A stretch of DNA of 64,000 nucleotides from Chlamydiales bacterium (GCA_024233575.1 JACKPN010000003.1:62001-126000); one strand, 5' to 3'; shown: positions 18,084 through 27,233, counted from the first letter of the stretch. Notes: generated by a model not told the origin, from the letters alone. Numbers and translations: made by a program.

Positions 18084-18371
18084 CTACTCGCCGAACAGCC
18101 GCTTCGATACATCGTCAATAGATGGCCCTTTCTTTGGCGCTTGCCCCAGCAACTTATACTCTTCACAATAGTTGAACTTCTCCCGATCAGTAACAGGGTC
18201 CGTACCGGGCACCTGGCAATCGTTAGGCATGCCGGGCTTGTAGTACACACAATTTTTACAGCAATGAAGCCAACTGTCGCAATGAGGACACACTTCCTTA
18301 AAAGGCACCTTTCCAAAATCAAAGGGCTCGAGGGGTTTCCCACAATGCCAGCACTTTATTTCTCTTTCCAT
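18084..18371 (-). CDS. Small Cys-rich zinc-ribbon-like protein
   Basis: A 95-residue protein with three cysteine clusters: 'CWHCGKP' near residue 7, 'CPHCDSW' near 28, and 'CCKNCVYY' near 37, followed by two single cysteines. The first two clusters look like two halves of a zinc ribbon and the rest could bind a second metal. I know similar short conserved proteins in other bacteria but no assigned function. It overlaps the end of the MORN gene by 16 bp and sits 12 bp before rsmD, so it is translated in the same operon. Confidence 0.75.
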   Translation of the reverse strand: MEREIKCWHCGKPLEPFDFGKVPFKEVCPHCDSWLHCCKNCVYYKPGMPNDCQVPGTDPVTDREKFNYCEEYKLLGQAPKKGPSIDDVSKRLFGE

Positions 18372-20821
18372 TTCTCTACCAGCTCATCATCATGATACCT
18401 CTGCAGCACCTTCGGTGTGCCGTCATCACGATATTTGTTGAATTTGCCATGCTTCTTCCCATCGCGATACTCGCCATCGAAAATAAGCACGCCTTCCGGA
18501 GACCATTCCTTGGCGGGACCGTTCAGCTTGCCGTCTTTGTAGTTTTTGACAGCAGCGATCTGTCCATCGTCATAATACACAACCTCTTCACCATCAGGTC
18601 GATCGTTAACAAAAGAGATCTTCTTAAGGATGTTGCCGTCAGGATAATAGAGAGTAACCGGTCCATTCTTTTTACCATGGACATAAGTAGTCGTGGAACG
18701 CTTATTACCAGCCTCGTCATACTCAATGACTTCGCCTTCAAGAAGTCCATCAACATAATTACCCTCAAGGGCCTTGACTGTACCATATACTTTGTGCGGA
18801 CGGTGATAGACAACATGAGGACCATTCAGCTTATTGTCATTGTAGTGATATATGACCTGCTGCCCATCGGGTTTAGTTAGTAAATATTTGCCGTCGAGAT
18901 TACCACCGGCATAGTTAGCATCTTCCAATAGTTCGCCATGCTCACCCCAAAGCGCTTTTCGCCCATCCAAAACGCCATGATCATAAGTGATAACAGCTTC
19001 AAGAGCGCCATTGGAATGATAACGCTTCTGTTCGCCATGGAGCTTGCCTTGGTCATCATAGTTGAACACTGTTGCAAGCTGTCCCTTTGCCTGCCCCTCT
19101 TTTCGGGGATAGTAATCCTTGTGGGTGCCTACCTGCTTTCCCTCATCATACTGCCGCTGCTGATGGATGCTGCCATCCTCGTACCAGGAAACAAAGTCGC
19201 CGTCAAGCTTGCCGTTTTTGTAGAAAGCGCTGGAAGCGAGCTTGCCGGAGGAATAATAATGCTCATGCTTTCCATCTAGCTTACCGTCAACAAAAAAAGC
19301 GACAAGCTTGGGGGTATTGCCCCCATACCACTCTCGATAGAAACCGTTAGGGCGGTCATTATCGTACTTGGCTTCGAACAGCAATGAGCCTTGATCATTC
19401 CATTGCCGCTGCCAACCATGCCTTTTTCCATCCAGAAAAGCGAAGCTGCTCTTCTGCTCGCCATTCTCATACCACTCCTGATGCACGCCGGTAGGCTCGC
19501 CTTGAACGTATTCTCCCTCGAACTTCTTCTTTCCGTTGGGATACCACTCCTGGCTTTTTCCTTCCTTAATTCCTTTGACATACTGCTCCCTGAGAGCATA
19601 TTTGCCATCAGGATACCACTCCTCGCGAAGACCGTGAAGCTTGGCGTCGATATAGTTGCGGCGGCTTTTGGGCTTGCCATTGTCGTAGAACTCTTTCTGC
19701 TGACCGTCAAAGCGTCCGTCGACGTAATTGTACTCTTCCTTGAGCTGACCATTAGCATACCAGGTGCGATAGGGGCCATCGCGCTCTTCGCCCTTCAGCG
19801 AATACTCGGCACGTTTCTGTCCATTGGCGTCATACTCGGCAGCAGGACGGAGTAAACGTCCTTTTTGATCATACTCGGCAATATACTCTTCCTGACCATT
19901 AAGGTGCTGCCGCCAGTGGCGTCCCTGGGGCATGCCACGCAAATATCCGCCCTCGCCCCGCTTGCTGCTGTCCTCAAAGAAATATATCTCAAGACCTTCT
20001 TTTTTGCCGTCGATGTAACTAACGGAATAACTCTCCTGGCCATTAGGATACAGCTTCTGATGCAGTCCTTCCGGATGGCCGTCACGGAAGTCCTGCACTT
20101 CCTTAACGATACCGTCAGGATAATAATAGCGAACAGCCGGTGTCTTGCCGCGCCCCTGGAGCTTGCCGACGGAATAAAGCTGGATAGCTTTTAACGTTCC
20201 ATCAGGGTACCACTCCCGCACCTCGCCATCGTATAAACCTCGATTGTAGTGAGCCGCAAAAGCGCGATGGCTGTTTTCATGGTATTTCACATACTCGCCA
20301 TCAAGCGTATCGTCGCGATATCTCGCACGCTCGGCAACAGCACCGCCGGGGTAATAGGTTTCTGCAACTCCATTGCGCTTGCCGCTGCTATAATTAGCCA
20401 TGCTCTTCAGCGTGCCATCATCATAAAAGCTTTTTACCGGCCCTTCAAGATAACCGCGGTCATAGGAAGCTACTCTGGCGATCTTTCCTTCAGCGGTATA
20501 GTCGATGCTAGATCCGTGAGGAACGACGCGCATTCCAAGTTCGCGGGCGCGGGCAGTCGTCGGATCAAGAACAATCAGATCCGTCTCCCGTGCAACATGG
20601 CCGTCTTCACTATACTCCAACTGCTTGACAGGCAGATCGCCGGAATCACGCGGTTCATAGTAGACGACAACAGCAGGTGCATTATGACCGTAGGTTTTCA
20701 GTACCTTAAGGCGCCAAGTAGGCTGCCGCTGCCGCAGCTTTGCGACCACAGGCTGTTCCTGTGCAGACACCAAAGGAAAGAACAACAATGAAAATAAAAA
20801 ATAGCGAACAATAAACTTCAT
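18356..20821 (-). CDS. Secreted MORN-repeat protein (YwqK-like)
   Basis: A protein of about 821 residues, almost wholly built of 20-25-residue MORN units of the form 'G....WYPNGK.....Y..G...G', for example 'GKSQEWYPNGKKKFEGEY'. I count roughly thirty. I choose the ATG at 20821 because it gives a good signal peptide ('MKFIVRYFLFSLLFFPLVSA'). The frame stays open to a TTG at 20881 that would bury it. Secreted MORN proteins form long beta-sheet arrays that bind membranes or proteins. In a host-associated bacterium an exported one may act on the envelope or in the host. Some homologues are annotated YwqK antitoxin-like, but there is no toxin partner here. Confidence 0.8.
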   Translation of the reverse strand: MKFIVRYFLFSLLFFPLVSAQEQPVVAKLRQRQPTWRLKVLKTYGHNAPAVVVYYEPRDSGDLPVKQLEYSEDGHVARETDLIVLDPTTARARELGMRVVPHGSSIDYTAEGKIARVASYDRGYLEGPVKSFYDDGTLKSMANYSSGKRNGVAETYYPGGAVAERARYRDDTLDGEYVKYHENSHRAFAAHYNRGLYDGEVREWYPDGTLKAIQLYSVGKLQGRGKTPAVRYYYPDGIVKEVQDFRDGHPEGLHQKLYPNGQESYSVSYIDGKKEGLEIYFFEDSSKRGEGGYLRGMPQGRHWRQHLNGQEEYIAEYDQKGRLLRPAAEYDANGQKRAEYSLKGEERDGPYRTWYANGQLKEEYNYVDGRFDGQQKEFYDNGKPKSRRNYIDAKLHGLREEWYPDGKYALREQYVKGIKEGKSQEWYPNGKKKFEGEYVQGEPTGVHQEWYENGEQKSSFAFLDGKRHGWQRQWNDQGSLLFEAKYDNDRPNGFYREWYGGNTPKLVAFFVDGKLDGKHEHYYSSGKLASSAFYKNGKLDGDFVSWYEDGSIHQQRQYDEGKQVGTHKDYYPRKEGQAKGQLATVFNYDDQGKLHGEQKRYHSNGALEAVITYDHGVLDGRKALWGEHGELLEDANYAGGNLDGKYLLTKPDGQQVIYHYNDNKLNGPHVVYHRPHKVYGTVKALEGNYVDGLLEGEVIEYDEAGNKRSTTTYVHGKKNGPVTLYYPDGNILKKISFVNDRPDGEEVVYYDDGQIAAVKNYKDGKLNGPAKEWSPEGVLIFDGEYRDGKKHGKFNKYRDDGTPKVLQRYHDDELVEKWKEK

Positions 20822-20877
20822 GGACGACAACCAAAAATACTTTTGTAGAAACATTTTAACGTAAAGAGAAGCAAAGA

Positions 20878-22083
20878 TCAAGCTTCGGCAGGTTCTTCTT
20901 CCTCTTCAAGGGCAGCATCGGCAGGAAGACGGGCAGCAACGGCAATCGAAACTAAAAAACCTGTTCCCAAAATGGCTAGCGCTTTGGCCGGAGCGTCCTG
21001 CTCAAATAACGTAGTCAACAGACCGCCGCCGCCAGGACCGATCGCTTCGCTAACACACCATACCAGCCCCATCAAGACAGCGCTGACAATACCTGGACTT
21101 TCGGGCATCATACGGTACGCGAAAGCGACAGAAACAGGATTGACCACCCCAACGGAAGCGCCAAAGACGAAAAGTAGCGAGCCTAGAAGCATGGTCGACT
21201 CAATATAAGGGACAAATAAGAACATATAGAAAGTCGTCATCCCCATCAATGTCGCAACAAAAAGAACAAGGCGGGAGGAATATTTATCTGCAAGATAACC
21301 GCTAGGAACCATCATAAAAGCAGCTCCCAAAATGAAAAACATGTGCGCGCCGCCAAAGCTGATCCAGTTAGGATAGCCGCGAGAGATCAGAACGTCGGGA
21401 AGCAAAAAGATCGTCGCCCAAAAAATAGTCTGATTCGTGACCTGCATCAAATACAGATTGCGAAGCTCAGGCTTGGAAAAAAACTTTTTGATACTCTCGA
21501 AATCAATTCTTTTCTTACCAACCTTGGGTGCTTGATAAGATCCCGCCACTTTAGTGAAATATAACGTAGCGACCAGCAACAACGTCGGGATCATCAAAAA
21601 TGCTGTATTACCATTAAAACCAATATACACCTGGGAAAAAACAATCTGGCTCGCTGCCATTCCTACAGCGCCGCCGGAGGCAAAAATCGTGATAAAAAGA
21701 CCTTTGCGGCGGCGAGTCAACGTGCCAATGACACTCGTTGCCGACGGATGAAATGCTCCTGACCCCAAACACACGACCATAAAGAGCAAAAATAGGTAGG
21801 AATATTCTTGAGTATACGCAAGCAAAGCACTGCAAACTGTGCCCAACAGACCGCACATCACCAGCGTCTTTCGGTAGCCGTTATCACTGAGAGAACCAAA
21901 AAACAGCTGCATCCCTTCGCCAAGAAACGCACATGTGCCGTAGATCATCCCCGCCACAGCAAGATCGAGATGCACCATAGTCTTGTACACCGGCCAAATA
22001 CCAATCATGAAGTCACACAAAAAGTGCGCACCCCACATAAGGCCTAATGATACCAATACGTTCTTTTTACTTTCGTTACTCAT
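20878..22083 (-). CDS. MFS transporter, fosmidomycin-resistance-like
   Basis: A 401-residue protein with twelve predicted membrane segments. The N-terminus 'HFLCDFMIGIWPVYKTM' and the loop 'GSLSDNGYRKTLVMCG' (MFS motif A) fit the fosmidomycin-resistance (Fsr) branch. It is clearly a paralogue of the protein at 25150-26349: the two share the G-WPV-KT start, the 'GEG.QL.FG.LSD' loop, 'GSGAFHPSA/GSSAFHPAA' and 'GGAHMFFI/GGAHLFFV'. Substrate unknown. It ends at the MORN gene region and is separated from nagZ by a 97-bp divergent promoter gap. Confidence 0.85.
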   Translation of the reverse strand: MSNESKKNVLVSLGLMWGAHFLCDFMIGIWPVYKTMVHLDLAVAGMIYGTCAFLGEGMQLFFGSLSDNGYRKTLVMCGLLGTVCSALLAYTQEYSYLFLLFMVVCLGSGAFHPSATSVIGTLTRRRKGLFITIFASGGAVGMAASQIVFSQVYIGFNGNTAFLMIPTLLLVATLYFTKVAGSYQAPKVGKKRIDFESIKKFFSKPELRNLYLMQVTNQTIFWATIFLLPDVLISRGYPNWISFGGAHMFFILGAAFMMVPSGYLADKYSSRLVLFVATLMGMTTFYMFLFVPYIESTMLLGSLLFVFGASVGVVNPVSVAFAYRMMPESPGIVSAVLMGLVWCVSEAIGPGGGGLLTTLFEQDAPAKALAILGTGFLVSIAVAARLPADAALEEEEEPAEA

Positions 22084-22216
22084 TTTATTTTCAATAGTTT
22101 AGATAAAAAAAGTATAACGCTGACACACATTAAAAAAAAGAAAAACTTGTTTTTTTGGCCGTTTTATTCAAAAACAAAATTTGATACACTTCGACAAAAG
22201 TTCTTGGAGACTTAGA

Positions 22217-23875
22217 TTGCTGCCGAGCCATAAGACAAGACAGTCTCTCATCCTCTCTTTCATCCTCTTTCCCCTGCTCTCTTTTGCCCAAACACCGCTA
22301 CTCGACCAAATGACCCTCGAAGAAAAAGTCGGCCAAATCCTCATGGTCCATTTTCATGGCGAAGTTGTCAATGAAGACGCCCTTTGCCTAATTGAAAATG
22401 CACACGTCGGAGGATTCATCTTCTTCAATTGGTCCAACGGCCTCAGCAGCCCTGAACAGGTACAACAACTGACCTTGGAGCTGCAAGCACAAGCTCAGCA
22501 AACGCCAATAGGAATCCCCCTATTCCTCGCCGTCGACCATGAAGGCAGCATCGTCACACGGCTAAAACATGGCTTCACCGTCTACCCGGGAAATGGAGCC
22601 ATCGCAAAAACAGGGTCGCCGCATTATGCGCTCCGATGCGCCAAGGCAATGGGTGAAGAACTCAAAGCGGTCGGTATCAACATGACCCTAGGACCCGTTG
22701 TCGATGTCAACAGCAACTTACTCAACCCAATCATCGGTGTTCGCTCCTTCAGCGTTATCCCCGAAGTCGTCACGACCTTCGGTAGAGCAGCACTAGAAGG
22801 CTATCGCAACAGTGATACCATTGCAGTGCTGAAGCATTTTCCCGGACATGGCGACGTCACCCAGGACTCCCACTACGACCTACCCGTCGTCAACAAAAGC
22901 ATCCATCAACTGACCTCCACAGAACTATACCCCTTCATGAATCTTGCTCCTCATGCCGACATGATCATGACCTCGCATCTTCTCGTTCCTGCTCTAGACC
23001 CCTTTACCTGCGCGACCTTGTCTAAAACTATCATTACAGACCTCCTAAGAAATAAAATTGGTTTCCAAGGGGTGATCATCAGCGACTCTCTAGTGATGCA
23101 AGGACTCCTGAAAGGATGCCCCTGCATTGAAGAAGCAGCAATCCGCGCCTTTGAAGCAGGCAACGACATTCTCATCCTTGGAGGGCTGCAACTGCTGAGC
23201 GAAAAGAAAGGCCTGGAACTCACAGTCAACCAGATTCTAAAGGTCTACCACAGCCTACTCGAAGCAGTAAAGACAGGAAGGATCAGCAAAGCGCGCCTCA
23301 ACGCCTCTGTTGCGCGAATCCTGCACCTCAAAGAAAAATACCATCTCTTTGACTACCAATTTCCCGACGTACTTGAGATCAAGCAGAAAGTCAATAACGC
23401 CGAACATAAAAAACTGGCGCAAGAGATCGCCTACCATGCCTTGCACGCAGACGGTGCCGACCAGCTAGCACCCATTTCCTACAGCAAACAAAAAGTCGTC
23501 GTGTTAGCTCCACAGGCAACGCAGTACGACATCAACCTCACCTCCCTGACAACAATAGGCAAAGAGACGCAAGTGATGTTCTTCCGCCACCTCAACCCAA
23601 CACCGGAAGAAATGATTCAAGCAGAGAAACTAATCGAATGGGCTGACGCAATCATCGTCTGCACTTATAACGCCTGGAAGAACACAAACCAGGCTGCATT
23701 CATCCATAACCTTGCTCAAAAAAACAAACCTGTTACAATCATCGCGCTAAGGGACCCTCAAGACCATGCTCTCTTCAAAGAAGAGGTCGATGTCTGCGTC
23801 ACCACTTCGAGCCCCGACGCCTATTCAATTCAATGCGCTATAGACCTCATCACCGGAGCCAACAATGCCAAATAA
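22217..23875 (+). CDS. nagZ: Glycoside hydrolase family 3 beta-N-acetylglucosaminidase
   Basis: About 552 residues with a signal peptide (residues 1-25, ending 'LLSFAQ') and a complete GH3 domain. The NagZ signature 'KHFPGHGD' lies at residues 206-213, with a downstream 'DSHYDLP', and the nucleophile is D290 in 'GVIISDSLVMQGL'. The enzyme removes N-acetylglucosamine from peptidoglycan fragments. The C-terminal about 180 residues form an extra GH3_C-like domain, so it is longer than the one-domain cytoplasmic NagZ and is probably exported. I start it at the TTG at 22217: a GGAGA lies 6 bp upstream and the signal peptide then begins properly. It overlaps the next gene by 11 bp. Confidence 0.85.
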   Translation: MLPSHKTRQSLILSFILFPLLSFAQTPLLDQMTLEEKVGQILMVHFHGEVVNEDALCLIENAHVGGFIFFNWSNGLSSPEQVQQLTLELQAQAQQTPIGIPLFLAVDHEGSIVTRLKHGFTVYPGNGAIAKTGSPHYALRCAKAMGEELKAVGINMTLGPVVDVNSNLLNPIIGVRSFSVIPEVVTTFGRAALEGYRNSDTIAVLKHFPGHGDVTQDSHYDLPVVNKSIHQLTSTELYPFMNLAPHADMIMTSHLLVPALDPFTCATLSKTIITDLLRNKIGFQGVIISDSLVMQGLLKGCPCIEEAAIRAFEAGNDILILGGLQLLSEKKGLELTVNQILKVYHSLLEAVKTGRISKARLNASVARILHLKEKYHLFDYQFPDVLEIKQKVNNAEHKKLAQEIAYHALHADGADQLAPISYSKQKVVVLAPQATQYDINLTSLTTIGKETQVMFFRHLNPTPEEMIQAEKLIEWADAIIVCTYNAWKNTNQAAFIHNLAQKNKPVTIIALRDPQDHALFKEEVDVCVTTSSPDAYSIQCAIDLITGANNAK

Positions 23876-24644
23876 ACTGCTGATCATTCTCTTGCTCTTC
23901 CCGACCCTCTGCAACGGCATCGAAATCTCGTCGCATGCCGCAACGATAGTCGGGCATAAGATATGGAAAAATGAGTGCGGAGGAAAAGTCGAAGCACTCA
24001 CTACATGGAATGAGGGGGAAGAGTTCGCATCAATCGGCATCGGCCATTTCATTTGGTACCCTAAAGGTTACGAAGGGCCTTTCGATGAACAATTTCCCAA
24101 ACTGCTCCAATATTTCGAAAACGAAGGAGTGTCATTGCCGCTATGGTTGAAAAACAGCAAAGAATGCCCCTGGACATCGCGGGAATGCTTCAATAACGAT
24201 CTCAAAGAAAACAAGCTAACAAAACTGCGGCTTATCCTACTTAATACGGTTGATCTGCAGGTGAACTTCATGGTCAATAAGCTAAGCTCGCTGCTGCCTC
24301 GGCTTCTGGCAGCATCACCCGAACAAGACCACGACCTCATCAAAGCCCGCTTTGCTCGCGTTCTCGAAAGCGATGCCGGTATCTATGCCATTCTTGATTA
24401 CATCAACTTCAAAGGGGACGGAACAAATCCCAGCGAGCGGTATGACGGCAAAGGATGGGGACTGCTGCAGGTTCTGCAAACAATGGACGACTGTAACGAT
24501 GCCATTGACGACTTCGTTACAGCAGGAAAAAAGGTGTTGAATACACGAATCGAAAGAGCGCCGCCGGAACGCAATGAGGGCCGCTGGATGAAAGGCTGGT
24601 ACAACAGGCTTGATACCTACTTGGATACATCGTTAACCAGTTAA
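23865..24644 (+). CDS. Secreted lysozyme-like protein (putative)
   Basis: A 259-residue protein with a signal peptide (residues 1-18, 'MPNKLLIILLLFPTLCNG'). The mature start has 'IWKNECGGKVEALTTWNEGE' then 'FASIGIGHFIWYPKG'. An early glutamate followed about 20-25 residues later by a GIGH strand is the arrangement of the T4-lysozyme-like catalytic Glu and beta-hairpin, so a peptidoglycan hydrolase is a fair guess. The 11-bp overlap with nagZ supports a shared role in wall turnover. The family is not one I can name, and the catalytic assignment is inference. It overlaps the convergent gene by 4 bp. Confidence 0.6.
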   Translation: MPNKLLIILLLFPTLCNGIEISSHAATIVGHKIWKNECGGKVEALTTWNEGEEFASIGIGHFIWYPKGYEGPFDEQFPKLLQYFENEGVSLPLWLKNSKECPWTSRECFNNDLKENKLTKLRLILLNTVDLQVNFMVNKLSSLLPRLLAASPEQDHDLIKARFARVLESDAGIYAILDYINFKGDGTNPSERYDGKGWGLLQVLQTMDDCNDAIDDFVTAGKKVLNTRIERAPPERNEGRWMKGWYNRLDTYLDTSLTS

Positions 24645-25153
24645 GGCTCGATCACAACATCAATCGGAGGCATCAATTCCTGAAGATATAGCTGTAACCC
24701 TATATGGTCCGCTATCTGGCCTACACTTACGTAACGGTCGCGGTTTGCAGAAAGGTCATCTTCTATTTCGTTAAACTCATCGGAGGTGATCGTTATTTCT
24801 TTATTGCGATGTCCTGTTAACAGTGTATGAAGCAAATTGGTTCTACGTTGTGTTGTTAATGAACGGAGAAGCTCAGAAGCCTGCCGTAAATGGCGCGCGT
24901 CAAGATCTCTACCAATAACCATTTCATAAACATTTGCTGCTTTCTTATAGCAGTCGTCTATGGATTTCATAATCTCTTTGACTTCCTCCCAAGGAAAAAG
25001 CGGAGGAGGCGGCGCTATAGCAATTCTATTTATCAATTCAGTGAAATACCTGAGAGGAATAGGGTATTCATAAACCTGCGCTTCAATATCAAAAACGAAC
25101 GGCTTAGCCAGAAAATCTTCGTATGATGCAGATTCATAAGCAGGAAATATCAT
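24641..25153 (-). CDS. Hypothetical protein coupled to MFS gene
   Basis: About 170 residues, no recognised domain. The frame runs up to a TTG at 25201. The ATG at 25153 overlaps the transporter stop as ATGA, the usual sign of translational coupling, so I prefer it. It is mainly helical, with a proline run 'APPPPLFPW' near residue 45. No signal peptide or membrane segment. Function unknown. Confidence 0.55.
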   Translation of the reverse strand: MIFPAYESASYEDFLAKPFVFDIEAQVYEYPIPLRYFTELINRIAIAPPPPLFPWEEVKEIMKSIDDCYKKAANVYEMVIGRDLDARHLRQASELLRSLTTQRRTNLLHTLLTGHRNKEITITSDEFNEIEDDLSANRDRYVSVGQIADHIGLQLYLQELMPPIDVVIEP

Positions 25154-26349
25154 AATGCCGCTTTTATCATGCGCACATTTTCTTGTATAGATCGGCTGCA
25201 AATAACAACTAACATAGCAACCAAATAGAGTATCCCCATCACTTGCAGTGCCTGCGCCGGCGGCTCATCGCTGAATAGCGCGGCAATACCGCTTGTTGCC
25301 ATCATCCCCAGGCTCGCAACACATGTGGCGCCGCCCATCAAAATGCCGCCCGCCAAGCCGCGCAGCTCCGGACCTACGCATCGACTGCCGGACGCAACGA
25401 TAACAGGATTGCCCACGCCCATCGCCCCACCAAGAAAAAACAAAAGAACAGCACACATGGGAAGCGCAATCGACGAAAGCATCAAAAAGAGGTAAAGAAA
25501 TAAACCGCTAAAGGCAATCGCCGCAAACAACACATGCCGCGCACCATAACGATCAGCAAAATGACCCGCAGGAACACTGAACAATGCCGTGCCTGAGACA
25601 AAAAACAGGTGGGCGCCACCTAAAGCAAACCAATCAGGAAAGCCGCGTCCCCGCAGAATATCGGGTAACAAGAAAATCATCGACAACAGCAGCGTCTGCA
25701 ACAGAACCTGCAAGGTAAAAAAACTGCCTAAATTGCGCAGGTGAGGACGCAGCCCACGAAGCTGGTCGCGAAGGCTGGCAGCTGCGCCATCGCCTCTCCC
25801 GGGGGTCTTGATAGCCATCAACGCCACGCCTATGACGACAACAGGAAGCATCAATATCCAGGTCTTTCCTTCAAAGGCAGTATAAGTGGCGGAAAAAATA
25901 CTCTGACTCATCGCAGCGCCAAGAGTGCCGCCAGCAAAGAACAACGAAACAAAAACACCGCTCGACGACTCAAACCACTGACCAATCAACCCGACAGCCG
26001 CTGGATGGAAGGCACTCGACCCCAAATATGCCAGCAAAATCAACAGAAAGAGAAAAAGATAACTCTGGGCATAGGCGAAGAAGGCAACCCCAGCCATAAG
26101 CAACAACCCGCAAGCAATTAAACGCTTATGGTGACCGCGATCGCTCAGCACGCCAAAAATCAGCTGAAGTCCTTCACCCACAAACATTCCGCAACCTGCT
26201 ATCAGCCCGGCTTTCGTTAAATCCAATCGCGCCAAAGTCTTAAATACAGGCCACACTCCAAGCATCAGATCCATAAGGAGATGCCCGCACCATACCACAA
26301 AGAAATTGCGATATATCAAAAATGTTCCGTTTTTTATAGACATAGGCAT
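25150..26349 (-). CDS. MFS transporter, fosmidomycin-resistance-like (paralogue)
   Basis: A 399-residue protein with twelve predicted membrane segments, paralogous to the protein at 20878-22083: 'HLLMDLMLGVWPVFKTL', 'GEGLQLIFGVLSDRGHHKRL' and 'GGAHLFFVSGTALFSVPAG' align with that copy. Identity is modest, so the duplication is old or the two were acquired separately. The substrate is unknown; Fsr-type proteins export small anionic compounds. The gene faces away from the RiPP locus, with a 247-bp AT-rich divergent gap between them. Confidence 0.85.
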   Translation of the reverse strand: MPMSIKNGTFLIYRNFFVVWCGHLLMDLMLGVWPVFKTLARLDLTKAGLIAGCGMFVGEGLQLIFGVLSDRGHHKRLIACGLLLMAGVAFFAYAQSYLFLFLLILLAYLGSSAFHPAAVGLIGQWFESSSGVFVSLFFAGGTLGAAMSQSIFSATYTAFEGKTWILMLPVVVIGVALMAIKTPGRGDGAAASLRDQLRGLRPHLRNLGSFFTLQVLLQTLLLSMIFLLPDILRGRGFPDWFALGGAHLFFVSGTALFSVPAGHFADRYGARHVLFAAIAFSGLFLYLFLMLSSIALPMCAVLLFFLGGAMGVGNPVIVASGSRCVGPELRGLAGGILMGGATCVASLGMMATSGIAALFSDEPPAQALQVMGILYLVAMLVVICSRSIQENVRMIKAAL

Positions 26350-26596
26350 TTTTTAAATTATTAATTAAACAAAGTTAAATTATAGAAGTAAAGATAATTA
26401 AAGTAAATAATATATTTAATTATTAATAAATCTTTACAAAAGGGACTCTTATTTTGCCTCTTGAACCCCTTCGCCAGTTCTGTTAAATAATAATTTAGGA
26501 CAAAATCACCGTTAGTCTTATGATTGAGCTACAGATCAAAAAGCAAGACAAACAACGAAAAACACAAAACACATATAAAGTACAAAGGAGTACCAA

Positions 26597-27175
26597 ATGA
26601 AAAAATGCGATTTTAAAAAGCTGGCTGCTATGGGGATCGCTGCAGGTGCGATGGTTTCAGCGCAGGCAGACGCAACAACTGCATCAACCGACACAACTCA
26701 GACTAACGACACCTACCTTGCCGGTGGACATAGCTGCGGCGCCAACAGCTGCGGCGGCAGTAGCAACAACGGAAATGACAATAACGGCAACGGTAATGGC
26801 AACAACGGAAATGGAAAAAACGGCAACGCTAACAACGGTAACGGCAATTCCTACTACAGAAGCAACAATTACCGCGGCCAAATCTCTATGGGCGACGAAG
26901 TTGACAATGCTGACAATGCCAACGGCGATGAAAACGCCAACGACGATGCCAGCAATGGCAATGGCAATGGCAACAACGGCAATTCCAACTACAGATCTAC
27001 ACGATACCGTGGCCAAATCTCCATGAACAACGGCAACAGCTGCAACGGCAAAAGCGGCTGCGCTAACAGTAATGGAAACGGCAACGATAATGGCAATGCC
27101 AACGGTAACGGGAATGGTAACGGCAAAGGTAACAACGGTTGCAACAATAGCAACAGCGGGTACTACAGACGTTAA
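26597..27175 (+). CDS. Secreted Asn/Gly-rich low-complexity protein, candidate RiPP precursor
   Basis: A 192-residue protein. Residues 1-26 are a signal peptide ('KLAAMGIAAGAMVSAQADA') closely resembling that of the next gene. The mature part is mostly Asn-Gly runs, interrupted by a short Cys pair ('SCGANSCGG'), two copies of 'YRS..YRGQISM', a second Cys pair ('SCNGKSGCA'), a later Cys and a terminal 'YYRR'. The related leader, the CG-A-CGG block shared with the neighbour and the position two genes before a DUF692 enzyme suggest a second substrate of that enzyme. Alternatively it is a structural surface protein. AAAGGAG precedes the ATG by 8 bp. A terminator follows. Confidence 0.7.
   Translation: MKKCDFKKLAAMGIAAGAMVSAQADATTASTDTTQTNDTYLAGGHSCGANSCGGSSNNGNDNNGNGNGNNGNGKNGNANNGNGNSYYRSNNYRGQISMGDEVDNADNANGDENANDDASNGNGNGNNGNSNYRSTRYRGQISMNNGNSCNGKSGCANSNGNGNDNGNANGNGNGNGKGNNGCNNSNSGYYRR
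26841..27025 (+). repeat. Two direct copies of a 50-bp coding repeat
   Basis: Bases 26841-26890 and 26974-27025 are related copies that encode the Asn-rich lead-in plus 'YRGQISM'. The copies differ mainly at third codon positions, so selection has kept the peptide rather than the DNA. Confidence 0.65.
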
Positions 27176-27186
27176 TGTTCAATTTT

Positions 27187-27210
27187 AAGAGCCGGCGCCT
27201 GCCGGCTCTT
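27187..27210 (+). terminator. Hairpin terminator between the two precursor-like genes
   Basis: A 10-bp perfect stem, AAGAGCCGGC pairing with GCCGGCTCTT, around a GCCT loop, followed by TT. It lies 11 bp after the first stop and 23 bp before the next ATG. The short T-run suggests partial rather than full termination. Confidence 0.7.
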
Positions 27211-27233
27211 TTCAAAACAAAAGGGTATCGCTC

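Noticed and set aside
20822..20881. TTG start of the MORN protein at 20881
   Set aside because: It would put 20 residues in front of a good signal peptide and overlap the MFS gene stop.
26684..27016. Minus-strand frame through the Asn/Gly-rich gene
   Set aside because: It translates the low-complexity AAC/GGC repeats as Val/Ile/Ala; no start signal. The plus-strand frame has a signal peptide and a ribosome site.
26740..27170. Repeat-rich DNA considered as a CRISPR array
   Set aside because: The repeats are irregular codons for Asn and Gly, with no constant spacer length and no cas genes in the window.
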